Below are positions 16,173-25,794 of a stretch of DNA of 64,000 bases, piece after piece; the stretch's first letter is position 1, and every line of letters starts with the position of its first letter. Below the pieces are notes generated by a model that ran no database searches, was not told where the DNA came from, and saw nothing but the letters and a program-made list of their open reading frames with translations. Source of the stretch: Bradyrhizobium erythrophlei (GTDB lineage: Bacteria > Pseudomonadota > Alphaproteobacteria > Rhizobiales > Xanthobacteraceae); contig NZ_LT670849.1 of NCBI RefSeq assembly GCF_900142985.1, positions 4,294,501-4,358,500 of the forward strand, read 5' to 3'. The position numbers and the translations under genes were made by a program.

Positions 16173-16199
16173 AAAAGGCCGGGGTTCGCCCGGCCTTTT
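16173..16199 (-). terminator. Intrinsic terminator of the 16221-16484 gene
   Basis: Perfect 11-bp arms AAAAGGCCGGG and CCCGGCCTTTT around GTTCG. With A-run and T-run on either side it works in both directions; it sits 22 bp past the stop of the leftward gene. The core is the same type as the hairpin targets of the two IS copies. Confidence 0.8.
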
Positions 16200-16220
16200 G
16201 ATTTCCCGATGTTGCGAGCC

Positions 16221-16484
16221 TCAGAACGTGCAGGCGCGGCTCACCCGCATCTTTTCCTGGATCGCGGCGGCTTCGGTGAACGTCGGCACCGGCTTGCTGA
16301 CGACCTTGTAGTCGGACAGGAAGTGCACCGGCTGTTGTTGCAAGTTGGTGTTCCAGATCTGGCAGACGCCGGTGTTGTCCCAGCGGATCACGTAATAGCC
16401 CTGCGGCATGGGCATGGGGCGGGCGAACGCGGCTGACGAAGCCAGGATGGCGGCGGCGGCGGCGAGAGCGGTGGTGCGACGCAT
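16221..16484 (-). CDS. Small secreted protein, intact paralogue of 12655-12909
   Basis: 87 residues with a signal peptide ending SAAFA-RPMP. The mature part YYVIRWDNTGVCQIWNTNLQ, then a threonine/valine stretch and a C-terminal cysteine (SRACTF), matches the interrupted gene at 12655 in design: aromatic-VI-x-W-x-x-TG-x-CQIW and two cysteines. Probably periplasmic; function unknown. GGAG precedes the start. Confidence 0.78.
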   Translation of the reverse strand: MRRTTALAAAAAILASSAAFARPMPMPQGYYVIRWDNTGVCQIWNTNLQQQPVHFLSDYKVVSKPVPTFTEAAAIQEKMRVSRACTF

Positions 16485-16675
16485 GAAAGTCTCCTTTGGT
16501 GATGACTGAGAGTTATAGTTCCCCGCGCCCCATGAAGCCAGTAGCGGCCTCTAACGGTGGCGCTGACGGCGGAGTGGTGCGTCAAAAGGGTGACAGGCGC
16601 CAGTAGCAAGCGCGTGATTGGTGGACGTCACGCCAGGATGAGATATCGTGGTGATGCCGAACATGGCAGGGAGGA

Positions 16676-16843
16676 CCAGTGCCGCCTATTTGAAGTTCCT
16701 GCACCACAAGCGGCGAACTCGATCCAGGAACTTCAAATAGAAAGCGGCACTAGAATCATGAGTTTGCTAGTACCCATAACTTTCCGAAGTTCGTGGATGG
16801 TGGGTGCTGAGATGGTGCACGAACTTCGGAAAGTGGGTACTAG
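16676..16843 (+). repeat. Twin-hairpin element B (inverted copy of element A)
   Basis: Reading rightward: H2 (16676-16753), outer arms CCAGTGCCGC/GCGGCACTAG, perfect inner stem CTATTTGAAGTTCCTG; 13-nt spacer; H1 (16767-16843), outer arms CTAGTACCCA/TGGGTACTAG, inner CCGAAGTTCGTG. In the orientation of element A the loops read CGAGTTCGCCG (H2) and TCTCAGC (H1). Relative to A, two base pairs of the H1 outer stem and one of the H2 outer stem are exchanged on both sides. H1 ends seven bases before the DUF3280 start at 16851 and overlaps its ribosome site. Nothing else was found in the 16485-16850 gap. Confidence 0.85.
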
Positions 16844-16850
16844 GATGAGC

Positions 16851-17369
16851 ATGACAGGTCGAGCCAGCGGTATCGCAACGTTTGGTGCGGCTGCCGCGCT
16901 GTTATCTCAGATGATTCAGCTCAGTCCCGGATTTTCGGCGGCGCCGCTCACCGTCGCGGTGGCCGACTTCGACTATTTCGACACCTCAGGCGAAGTCAGG
17001 GATCAGCGCGCGGAGCATCGGGCGCGCATGCTGCGTTTCACCGAACTGCTCCGCGAGAGCCTCAGCTCGCAAGGCGATTATCACGTGCAGCCTCTCGAAT
17101 GCACTGATCCGCCCTGTACGCCCATCAACATGCAGCCGGCCAGGTTCATCGACGCCAGCCGCCGCTCGGGCGCGCGCTTCGTCGTCTATGGCGGCATCCA
17201 CAAGATGAGCACGCTGGTGCAATGGGGCGACATCCAGTTGCTCGACCTCGAGGCCGACAAGGTGCTGTTTCGCCAGAACGTCACCTTTCGCGGCGACACC
17301 GACGAAGCCTACCGTCGCGCCGCCGCCTTCGTCAGCGGCAGCGTCAGGGATGCGCTGGAGAAGAGGTGA
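16851..17369 (+). CDS. DUF3280 domain-containing exported protein
   Basis: 172 residues. ATG 16851 follows AGGA by five bases; ATG 16845 is the alternative. A signal-like N-terminus (IATFGAAAALLSQMIQLSPGFSAAP) is followed by the family core VAVADFDYFDTSGEVRDQRAEH, RSGARFVVYGGIHKMSTLVQWG and a C-terminal FRGDTDEAYRRAAAFVSGSVR. Such proteins are periplasmic with unknown function and sometimes accompany PQQ-related alcohol oxidation genes, which are absent here. The HD-domain gene follows by 22 bp. Confidence 0.85.
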   Translation: MTGRASGIATFGAAAALLSQMIQLSPGFSAAPLTVAVADFDYFDTSGEVRDQRAEHRARMLRFTELLRESLSSQGDYHVQPLECTDPPCTPINMQPARFIDASRRSGARFVVYGGIHKMSTLVQWGDIQLLDLEADKVLFRQNVTFRGDTDEAYRRAAAFVSGSVRDALEKR

Positions 17370-17391
17370 GGGCCTTCGTTCAAGCACCGGA

Positions 17392-17946
17392 ATGCGCATG
17401 ACCCGCGAAGATCTGATCGCCGCTTATTCGGCGGCGAACCGGCATTATCACAATCTGGCTCATATCCAGGACTGTCTCGACCAGCTCGCTCGTGTCGATG
17501 CCCTGTCGGGGGCCGAGCGCACCATTCTGGAAGCGGCGATCTGGTGGCACGACGTCGTCTATGATCCGACGCGATCGGACAATGAGGAGCTCAGCGCACA
17601 ACTCGCTGAACAGAATCTCGGTGCGGAGATGCGTGAGGAGGTCGGCAGGCTGATCCGCCTGACCAGGACGCATCAGGTCGAGGCGGGCGATAAATTAGGA
17701 ACCATCCTGATTTCGATCGATCTGTCGATCCTGGCCGCCGAGCCGGCGCGTTACGACACCTATGCTGCGGCCATTCGCAAGGAGTTCGCGCACGTACCGG
17801 ATGCCGTCTATCGGGCGGGCCGGTCCGACGTGCTGCAGCGCTTCGCAGCAAAGCCGGTGATCTTTCCCGATGCGGTTTTTGCACAGGCGCTTGATTGGAG
17901 AGCGCGGGAGAATCTGGCGCGCGAACTTGCGGTTCTTAGCGAGTGA
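17392..17946 (+). CDS. HD-domain metal-dependent phosphohydrolase-like protein
   Basis: 184 residues, start ATG 17392. N-terminal YSAANRHYHNLAHIQDCL gives the first H pair (YHNLxH), AAIWWHDVVYDP carries the HD dyad, and SIDLSILA the distal aspartate, the pattern of small stand-alone predicted HD phosphohydrolases. Substrate unknown, perhaps a nucleotide. Follows DUF3280 closely. Its terminator is broken by IS copy 2. Confidence 0.85.
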   Translation: MRMTREDLIAAYSAANRHYHNLAHIQDCLDQLARVDALSGAERTILEAAIWWHDVVYDPTRSDNEELSAQLAEQNLGAEMREEVGRLIRLTRTHQVEAGDKLGTILISIDLSILAAEPARYDTYAAAIRKEFAHVPDAVYRAGRSDVLQRFAAKPVIFPDAVFAQALDWRARENLARELAVLSE

Positions 17947-17982
17947 AGGCGAAGATTTTCAGAAGAAAAAAGCCGGGCTTTC

Positions 17983-19521
17983 CAGGCTGTGTGAGAACTG
18001 GGGCAAATCAGATAGAGAGGCCGCATCATTAATGATGCGGCCTTTTTCATGCGCTACATTCGAGGTGGGGACCGTAACCAGGCGAGTTTTTTGCCGGCAC
18101 GGATCGATGATTACGTTGCCGCTGATGCGGCGGTGCGGGTAATCGATGCCTTTGTTGAAGGTCTCGATATGTTCGGGCTCGGCTTGGTTCGAGCGACACC
18201 GGCGGCGACCGGGCGGCCCGGCTATGACCCGCGCGATCTTCTGAAGCTCTATATCTACGGGTACCTCAACGAGGTTCGTTCGAGCCGCAAGCTGGAACGC
18301 GAGTGCCGGCGCAATGTCGAACTGATGTGGCTGTTGGGGCGGCTTGCCCCCGACTTCAAAACAATTGCGGACTTTCGGCGGGACAATGCAGCCGGGATCG
18401 TAGGGGCATGCCGGGCCTTCGTGCTGTTCTGCCGCGAGCAGGGACTATTTGCGGCCCGTCTGGTGGCCCTCGACGGTTCGAAGTTCCGGGCGGTGGCGAG
18501 CGCCAAGCGGATTATGGGCGAACGCAAGGTCGCCGAAGAGGCCGGCCGGATCGATCAACAGATCGCGGCTTATCTTGCCAACCTCGACAGCATCGATGCG
18601 GGCGAGCGGGCCGATAGCGATGCGGAACAAACGGCTGCGGCTCTCCAGGCTCTCAGGGCACGCCGCACCGACCTTGATGCTCTGGCGGCGCGACTTAAGG
18701 CGGAAGATCGGACTAGTCTTGTAGAAGGTGAGCTCGATGCGCGGCCGATGGGTAAAGGGGCAGGCTCCAAGCCTCCTTCCTACAATGTCCAGACGGCGGT
18801 CGATGCTGCGACGGGGCTGATCGTCCACCATGAGGTTACAACCGAACCCACCGACAACCGGCTGCTCCATCCGATGGCCAAGGCGACGAAGGATGCGGTG
18901 GCGGCCGATACGCTCACGGTGGTGGCGGACGCTGGCTATTCGAACGGAGCAGACGCGGCAGCCTGCGAGAACGATGGCATCACGCCTTGTGTGCCAGCGA
19001 ACCGGGCCGTCAACAATCAGGGCGACTTCTTCGACCGCACGGCCTTCATCTATGAGCCGCAAACCGACAGTTTTCGTTGTCCGGCGGGCCGAACACTGGT
19101 GCGCAAGCAAATCCTCACCAGAAAGCAGAGCGTCTTGTATATCGCCGACGATTGTTCGGGTTGCGCGCTCAAGCCGAGATGCACCCGCGTCGAGCGCCGC
19201 TTCGTTCAAAGACACCTTTACGAGGACGCGCTTCAACGCATGAATGCCCGCGTCGAAGCCGATCCACACCTCATGCGGCAGCGGCGATGCGCGGCTGAAC
19301 ACCCGTTCGGAACCATCAAGCGGATGACGGCTGGCGGCAGGTTCCTCACCCGAGGCCTTACCAACGTCAAGACTGAAGCCGCCCTCAGCGTTCTTGTCTA
19401 CAACATCATGCGGGTCATCAATCTCATCGGCTCGCAAAGCCTCAAGATTAGGCTCGCCTGACCCTAAAAATTAAAAAAAGAGGCCCCGGATCACCGCAGC
19501 CTCTCGTTTCCACACAGCCTG
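17983..19521 (+). mobile_element. IS1182-type insertion sequence, copy 2 (1539 bp)
   Basis: Same ends, orientation and content as copy 1. Distinguished by G at 18441 and 19020 (both silent in Gln codons) and one extra A near 19475. Flanked by a TTTC direct repeat. The internal hairpin-terminator before the transposase is at 18018-18043. Confidence 0.94.
18049..19461 (+). CDS. IS1182-family transposase (copy 2)
   Basis: 470 residues, identical in protein sequence to the transposase at 2025-3437, with D142, D294 and E417 as the DDE residues. Intact and probably active; two identical copies in direct orientation 16 kb apart could recombine and delete 3.5-19.5 kb. Confidence 0.93.
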   Translation: MRYIRGGDRNQASFLPARIDDYVAADAAVRVIDAFVEGLDMFGLGLVRATPAATGRPGYDPRDLLKLYIYGYLNEVRSSRKLERECRRNVELMWLLGRLAPDFKTIADFRRDNAAGIVGACRAFVLFCREQGLFAARLVALDGSKFRAVASAKRIMGERKVAEEAGRIDQQIAAYLANLDSIDAGERADSDAEQTAAALQALRARRTDLDALAARLKAEDRTSLVEGELDARPMGKGAGSKPPSYNVQTAVDAATGLIVHHEVTTEPTDNRLLHPMAKATKDAVAADTLTVVADAGYSNGADAAACENDGITPCVPANRAVNNQGDFFDRTAFIYEPQTDSFRCPAGRTLVRKQILTRKQSVLYIADDCSGCALKPRCTRVERRFVQRHLYEDALQRMNARVEADPHLMRQRRCAAEHPFGTIKRMTAGGRFLTRGLTNVKTEAALSVLVYNIMRVINLIGSQSLKIRLA

Positions 19522-19550
19522 TTTCGCCCGGCCTTTATTTGTCCGATGGA

Positions 19551-19612
19551 TGACCGGGTCCCGCCTTCGCCGAGGCTACGGCGGGCATGCAAGCCCGGGC
19601 ACGACTTGCGGA
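19551..19612. repeat. Dispersed repeat fragment after thiC
   Basis: GACCGGGTCCCGCCTTCGCC, then a GGCTACGGCGGGCATGC and AAGCCCGGGCACGAC. The same building blocks (CGGGTCCCG, CCCGGCC) occur at 46893 and 23134. It lies between IS copy 2 and the thiC stop. Confidence 0.5.
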
Positions 19613-19615
19613 AGG

Positions 19616-21493
<1,878 letters not shown>

Positions 21494-21589
21494 TTAATTA
21501 CTCACACGTCGTTCCGGACGAGCCGCGTAGCGGCGCGATCCGGAACCTCGAGGTTGTTGCGTTGTAAAGCCGCGAGCGACGCTCTCTCA

Positions 21590-21689
21590 CTCCCTCCCCC
21601 CTTGTGGGGGAGGGTGGGGAGAGGGGTAGCGATGAGCCATCGTGCGGCTCACCCCCACCCCTAACCCCTCCCCACAAGGGGGAGGGGAA
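21590..21689. repeat. Dispersed palindromic repeat between thiE and thiC
   Basis: CCCTCCCCCCTTGTGGGGGA at 21592 is complementary to CCCCACAAGGGGGAGGGGAA at 21671; a GTGAGCC-type inner arm ATGAGCCATCGTGCGGCTCA forms the tip. A long G/C hairpin that could attenuate thiC transcription. Confidence 0.8.
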
Positions 21690-21745
21690 CAGAGACTGCG
21701 GGAGCCTCTGCGCGCGATAATATAGGAACACAATAGAAGCTCGCA

Positions 21746-22351
21746 TCACGCGGCCTCCTTCAGTCTGAGCCAGGCGCGTACCCGCTTGTCGGGGTCGGCG
21801 TTCTGGGTGACGTCGGAAACGACCGCGATCGAATCCGCGCCGGCTGCAAAAATCTCGGGCGCTTGTTCAAGCCTGATGCCGCCGATCGCAACCAAAGGAA
21901 TCGCGCCGACGCGCTGCTTCCATTCGGTGATCTTCGCAATGCCCTGCGGCGCGAAGCGCATCGACTTCAGCGTGGTCGGAAAGATCGGGCCGAGCGCGAC
22001 ATAATCGGGCTTGGCGGCAAGCGCGGTCTCGAGTTCCGCATCGTCATGGGTCGAGATGCCGAGTGTGAGGCCGGCGGCGCGGATCGCCGGCACGTCGGCC
22101 TGGCTAAGGTCTTCCTGGCCGAGGTGCAGATGTTTCGCACCCGTTGCAATCGCCGCGCGCCAGTAATCGTTGACGACGAGCTTGGCGGCGGTGCCCCTGA
22201 TGACTTCAAGGGCGTCCTTCACCGTCTGCAACGCGTCCGCCTCGGTCAAATTCTTGGCGCGAAGCTGAATCGTGCCGACGCCGAGCAGCGCCAGCCGCGC
22301 GACCCAGGCGACGCTATCGACGACGGGATAAAAGCGATCAGGATACGGCAT
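21746..22351 (-). CDS. thiE: Thiamine phosphate synthase ThiE
   Basis: 201 residues from ATG 22351 ([13 protein letters not shown]). TIM-barrel motifs: [18 protein letters not shown] [36 protein letters not shown] and VAIGGI near the C-terminus. Couples the pyrimidine and thiazole phosphates to thiamine phosphate. The start overlaps the thiG stop by 14 bp, indicating coupling. Confidence 0.94.
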   Translation of the reverse strand: MPYPDRFYPVVDSVAWVARLALLGVGTIQLRAKNLTEADALQTVKDALEVIRGTAAKLVVNDYWRAAIATGAKHLHLGQEDLSQADVPAIRAAGLTLGISTHDDAELETALAAKPDYVALGPIFPTTLKSMRFAPQGIAKITEWKQRVGAIPLVAIGGIRLEQAPEIFAAGADSIAVVSDVTQNADPDKRVRAWLRLKEAA

Positions 22352-23120
22352 GCCAGAACGGTGTCCCAACGACAGGGGTTGAAGGGGAGGCGAAGTCGCG
22401 CGCTTCCATCAGGCCAGCCTCAAAAGCGGTGCGTCCGGCCTCGACGCCGACGCGGAACGCGCCTGCCATCGCGACCGGATCGGTCGCTTTTGCGATCGCG
22501 GTGTTGAGCAGCACGGCGTCGTAGCCGAGTTCGAGCGCGCGTGCGGCGTGGCTCGGCGCGCCCAGACCCGCATCGACCACCAGCGTCACGTCCGGCAGGC
22601 GGTCGCGCAGCAGTTTCAGCGCGTCCGCGTTGATGATGCCTTTCGCGCTGCCGATCGGCGCGGCCCAGGGCATCACCACCTTGCAGCCGGCATCGACCAG
22701 CCGCGTTGCTACAGATAAATCCTCGGTGCAATAGGGGAACACCTCGAAGCCGTCCTTGGTGAGGATATCGGCGGCTTCGACCAGGCCGACCACGTCGGGC
22801 TGGAGCGTGTCGTTGTCGGCGATCACTTCCAGCTTGATCCAGTTGGTGGCGAACAATTCGCGCGCGAGTTTTGCGGTCGTCACCGCTTCGCGCACGCTGC
22901 GGCAGCCGGCGGTGTTCGGCAATACCGTCACATTGAGCTCGCGGATCAGATTCCAGAACGCATCGCCGGTCTTGCCGCCGGCGGCCTCGCGCCGCAGCGA
23001 CACCGTGACGATCTCGCTGCCGGAGGCGCGGATCGCGTTTTGCATGATCGCGGGCGAGGGATAGAGCGCCGTGCCGATCAGGAGGCGGGACGCGAAGGTT
23101 TTGCCGTAGAAGGTTAGCAT
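22338..23120 (-). CDS. thiG: Thiazole synthase ThiG
   Basis: 260 residues. Schiff-base lysine K96 in [11 protein letters not shown], phosphate-binding loops [13 protein letters not shown] and [14 protein letters not shown]-terminal [14 protein letters not shown]. Builds the thiazole ring from deoxyxylulose phosphate, dehydroglycine (from ThiO) and sulfur on ThiS. Confidence 0.96.
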   Translation of the reverse strand: MLTFYGKTFASRLLIGTALYPSPAIMQNAIRASGSEIVTVSLRREAAGGKTGDAFWNLIRELNVTVLPNTAGCRSVREAVTTAKLARELFATNWIKLEVIADNDTLQPDVVGLVEAADILTKDGFEVFPYCTEDLSVATRLVDAGCKVVMPWAAPIGSAKGIINADALKLLRDRLPDVTLVVDAGLGAPSHAARALELGYDAVLLNTAIAKATDPVAMAGAFRVGVEAGRTAFEAGLMEARDFASPSTPVVGTPFWHAVS

Positions 23121-23133
23121 CAGTGTCTATCCT

Positions 23134-23273
23134 CGTCGTCCCGGCCAAGAGAGCGCAGCGAACGCGAGCCGGGACCCATACCGCGTGATATCAGTAGCTG
23201 GCACGCAGGGAGACGCTCGTGGCCGTTCTTCAAGCCGGTGGTTATGGGTCCCTGCTTTCGCAGGGACGACGTA
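23134..23273. repeat. Dispersed palindromic repeat between thiS and thiG
   Basis: CGTCGTCCCGG at 23134 pairs with the GGGACGACG end at 23273; inner arms GGGACCCATACCGCG and GGTTATGGGTCCC also pair. It lies inside the operon between two genes that work as partners. Confidence 0.75.
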
Positions 23274-23299
23274 AGACGATGGGGCGCGGGCATGACGAA

Positions 23300-23497
23300 C
23301 TATCCTCCCTGCCGCGGCGTGATGATCTCGATCTCGTCGCCAGCCTTGAGTTGAGTTTCGGCCCAGCGGCTTCGCGGCAGCACGTCGTAATTCACCGCGA
23401 TCGCAAAATGCGTGCCTTCGTAGTCGAGCTCACTGAGCAGCGCATCGACGCTCATCGCGGCGATCTCGCGGGCTTCGCCGTTGATGATCACGCGCAT
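23300..23497 (-). CDS. thiS: Sulfur-carrier protein ThiS
   Basis: 65 residues ending PRQGG; the C-terminal Gly-Gly is adenylated and thiocarboxylated to carry sulfur to ThiG. The beta-grasp pattern MRVIINGEAREI ... GDEIEIITPRQGG is clear. Overlaps the thiO stop by about ten bases. Confidence 0.95.
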   Translation of the reverse strand: MRVIINGEAREIAAMSVDALLSELDYEGTHFAIAVNYDVLPRSRWAETQLKAGDEIEIITPRQGG

Positions 23498-24519
23498 CGC
23501 ATCACCTCATTGTCGATGGTGCCGCGCTCGACATAGCCGAGCGTGAGTTCGGCAAGCGCCGGCGCCAGCAGGAAGCCGTGGCGATAGAGCCCGTTCACCG
23601 CGATGCGCTCGTTATCGATCGCGATGCGCGGCAGGTTGTCAGGGTAGGCCGGGCGCAGCCCCGAGCCGAATTCGAGGATGCGCGCTTCGCCAAAGGCCGG
23701 ATGCACGGCATAGGCCGCGCCCAATAGCTCAAGCGCCGAGCGGACGCTGACGCCGCTGTTCTCGCTCTCGATCGAGGTCGCCCCCAGCATGAAACGGTGG
23801 TTCTCGCGCGGGATCACGTACAGCGGAAAGCGCGGATGGATCAGCCGCACCGGGCGCTTGAGCTCGACCTCGTCGGTCTCGATCAGGATCAGCTCGCCCT
23901 TGACGCCGCGAAGCTCGCTTTGTTCGTTTCGCGCGGCGAGCCCGCGGCAATCGATCACGATGCCGTCGACATCCTCAGGCTCGATCCGGCTGTCGAACGC
24001 GATGTTGCCGCCGGCTGCGCGAATGCGCGCATGGATCTCGGGCAGGATCTTGCGCGGCTCGACATGGCCTTCCTCGGCATAGAACAGTCCCTCGCGAAAG
24101 CGTCCTTCGAGCCAAGGCTCGATCTCGCTGACGCCTTGCGCATCGAGCCGCTGGTAGCCGCTCGTCAGCCGCGCGAAGCGTTCGAAATCGGCGCGGTCGC
24201 GCGCATGCGCCACCACCAGCGAGCCGTTGAAGGCGGTGTCCGGAAAATAGTCGCGCCACAGTTTCAGCGAACGAAGGCCCAGCCGTACGATCGCGGGCTC
24301 GGTGGCTTCGGCCTCGCAATAGGGCGCGAGCATGCCGCCGGCCCAGTGGCTGGTGGATTGCGTCATCGCGGCGTCGCTGCGCTCGTGTAGCGTCACGCTG
24401 CGGCCGGCGTTGGCGAATAACAGCGCTTGCCAGGCACCTGCGATGCCTGCGCCGATCACAGAAATCGGGGTGACGGAAATCGGGGAATCCCCCCGCGGGT
24501 TCGTCGAATTCTGGTACAT
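23488..24519 (-). CDS. thiO: Glycine oxidase ThiO
   Basis: 343 residues. FAD-binding GxGxxG as VIGAGIAGAWQALLFANAG near residue 20 with the acidic end HERSD, and the C-terminal LPRIAIDNERIAVNGLYRHGFLLAPALAEL of D-amino-acid-oxidase-type enzymes. Oxidises glycine to dehydroglycine for the thiazole ring. First gene of the operon; the ATG is five bases past the TPP riboswitch. Confidence 0.93.
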   Translation of the reverse strand: MYQNSTNPRGDSPISVTPISVIGAGIAGAWQALLFANAGRSVTLHERSDAAMTQSTSHWAGGMLAPYCEAEATEPAIVRLGLRSLKLWRDYFPDTAFNGSLVVAHARDRADFERFARLTSGYQRLDAQGVSEIEPWLEGRFREGLFYAEEGHVEPRKILPEIHARIRAAGGNIAFDSRIEPEDVDGIVIDCRGLAARNEQSELRGVKGELILIETDEVELKRPVRLIHPRFPLYVIPRENHRFMLGATSIESENSGVSVRSALELLGAAYAVHPAFGEARILEFGSGLRPAYPDNLPRIAIDNERIAVNGLYRHGFLLAPALAELTLGYVERGTIDNEVMRCA

Positions 24520-24524
24520 CCCTG

Positions 24525-24636
24525 TCCCTTCGCCGGCATGACCCGGATCAGGTTCAAAGGGTCACCGCGGTCTCCTGGTCCTGAAAATGGGACCCGGAGG
24601 GTGCAGTCTCTCAGCTCCTCGTCGGAGCTCCCCTCG
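24525..24636 (-). promoter_or_regulatory. TPP riboswitch (THI element)
   Basis: Read leftward: GGGG-AGC opening, GAGCTGAGA (pyrimidine-sensor CUGAGA), ACCC with an extended P3 arm, then ACCCTTTGAACCTGATCCGG and GTCATGCCGGCGAAGGGA, the universal ACCUGAUC and closing AAGGGA. The closing strand of P1 doubles as the ribosome site (AAGGGA) a few bases before the thiO ATG, so thiamine pyrophosphate binding should block translation. Confidence 0.95.
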
Positions 24637-24721
24637 GAACAGGCTCAATTTAGGCTTATGGACGAAGCTGTCAACGCGTCCGACCGGGAACTGCACCGAT
24701 TGCATAGCTCAGACGCTTTGC

Positions 24722-24815
24722 CTGCGTGCCCCGGACGCAGTGCAACGCACCCGGGACAGGGCTCAGCGGGGCATCACGTCATTCCGCACCCTGTCCGGGA
24801 CGTCGGACCCGAGGC
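24722..24815. repeat. Dispersed repeat, CCCCGGACGC class
   Basis: CGTGCCCCGGACGCAGTGCA and CACCCGGGACAGGG plus ATTCCGCACCCTGTCCGGGA form nested hairpins; related blocks occur at 45611-45739. Its right part encodes the C-terminal residues of the transglycosylase. Confidence 0.65.
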
Positions 24816-25227
24816 TAGATTCATGGCGCTGCCGCTTGGCGACATAGTAGTAGCCGCCCGCATAGTAGCTGACCGCCCGGTTCTGATTGCCGTTTGCAGC
24901 GCGATAGGCGCCGGCGAGATACTTTACCGCGTAAGTCAGATTGGTCTCGGGGTCGCGCAGTCCTTCGGCCGTGCCGGTATAGCCGAGGCCCCGCGCCGTC
25001 GCGAGTTTGATCTGCATCATGCCGATGGCCCCGCCGCGTCCGACCAGGCCCGGGCGATAGCGGCTTTCGCGCACGATCACGCGATGCACCAGCTCGACCG
25101 GCACGCCATTGGCCTGCGCGTGCCGCGCGACCATCTCGTCATATTGGCTGCGCTGGGCGAACGCCGATCCCGGGAAGACGAGGGTCAGGGCCAAGCCAAG
25201 CGAGGCGAGGGCTACAAGGTGCTTCAT
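24763..25227 (-). CDS. Lytic transglycosylase SLT-domain protein
   Basis: 154 residues, start ATG 25227 giving a signal peptide ending GSAFA-QRS. Catalytic glutamate in VIVRESRYRPG, then GRGGAIGMMQIKLATARGLG, NLTYAVKYLAGAYR and SYYAGGYY: the family-1 SLT motif series. Cleaves peptidoglycan glycan strands in the periplasm. The last 16 or so residues (SDVPDRVRNDVMPR) are encoded by a dispersed repeat, so the original stop was probably lost. Confidence 0.88.
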   Translation of the reverse strand: MKHLVALASLGLALTLVFPGSAFAQRSQYDEMVARHAQANGVPVELVHRVIVRESRYRPGLVGRGGAIGMMQIKLATARGLGYTGTAEGLRDPETNLTYAVKYLAGAYRAANGNQNRAVSYYAGGYYYVAKRQRHESSLGSDVPDRVRNDVMPR

Positions 25228-25561
25228 CCGATATGGCCTCCAGCCGCGCGATGCGATGCTGCAGTGAAGCATCGAAATCCGCGCAATGACTTGGCTTGCT
25301 GCGACATAGATGTGGCGAAAAACCGGCCTGCCATATTTGGCCGCCTCAAAAAGCAGGCGGGCCGCATTTAATCGAAATGTGCGGCGAATTTGAATCATCG
25401 CGGCGTCGCGTCGCGGTGACTTCGCCGTCGATTTGCCTCATTACTGCTTCATCAAAGTCTCGCTCGCAACACGTCGCATCCGACAGCAACTCTGTCCCAT
25501 CGCGACTCATGCCCGAGCTTCAGGACGTCACGCCATACAAACAAAAAACGGGAGGTGCGCC
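25228..25561. other. Divergent intergenic region with no recognised element
   Basis: 334 bp between the transglycosylase and zinc-ribbon genes, holding both promoters presumably. I see only a weak stem GGCCGCCTC/GGCGGGCC near 25340-25370 and no clear operator. Confidence 0.5.
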
Positions 25562-25759
25562 ATGGCCGGATCAGGACTCCGTTCTTTGCCTCGGGAAAAT
25601 CCCTGCGCTCAATGCGGCAGATTGATTTCGCTCCCCGAATGGGTCGAGCAAGAACCCGGCCGCACCTTCTATCTGTGGCGATGCATGGCCTGTGACTATC
25701 ACTTCGAGTCGGTCGCTTATTTCGATGCACAAGAGACCGACGACGCGATCGCCGCGTAG
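25562..25759 (+). CDS. Small zinc-ribbon-like protein
   Basis: 65 residues, ATG 25562 after GGGAGG. Two CxxC knuckles, CAQC (15-18) and CMAC (41-44), separated by an aromatic strand, typical of a zinc ribbon. Function unknown; many rhizobia carry such small proteins. Confidence 0.75.
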   Translation: MAGSGLRSLPRENPCAQCGRLISLPEWVEQEPGRTFYLWRCMACDYHFESVAYFDAQETDDAIAA

Positions 25760-25794
25760 AGCGACGTCCGCGCGCTAGCGCAAGAGCTCCAAAC

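Larger units (their letters stand above)
17966..19540. terminator. Terminator hairpin split by IS copy 2
   Basis: GCCGGGC (17972-17978) after six A's and GCCCGGC (19526-19532) before CTTTATTT are complementary and flank the element. The loop bases TTTC appear on both sides (17979-17982 and 19522-19525), i.e. a 4-bp target duplication. Without the element the site would read as a standard intrinsic terminator for the HD-domain gene, and in reverse for thiC. Confidence 0.8.

Noticed and set aside
1959..19521. Composite transposon formed by the two IS copies
   Set aside because: Each copy sits in its own terminator hairpin, copy 2 with its own 4-bp duplication, so they look like independent insertions; no shared duplication flanks the whole unit.
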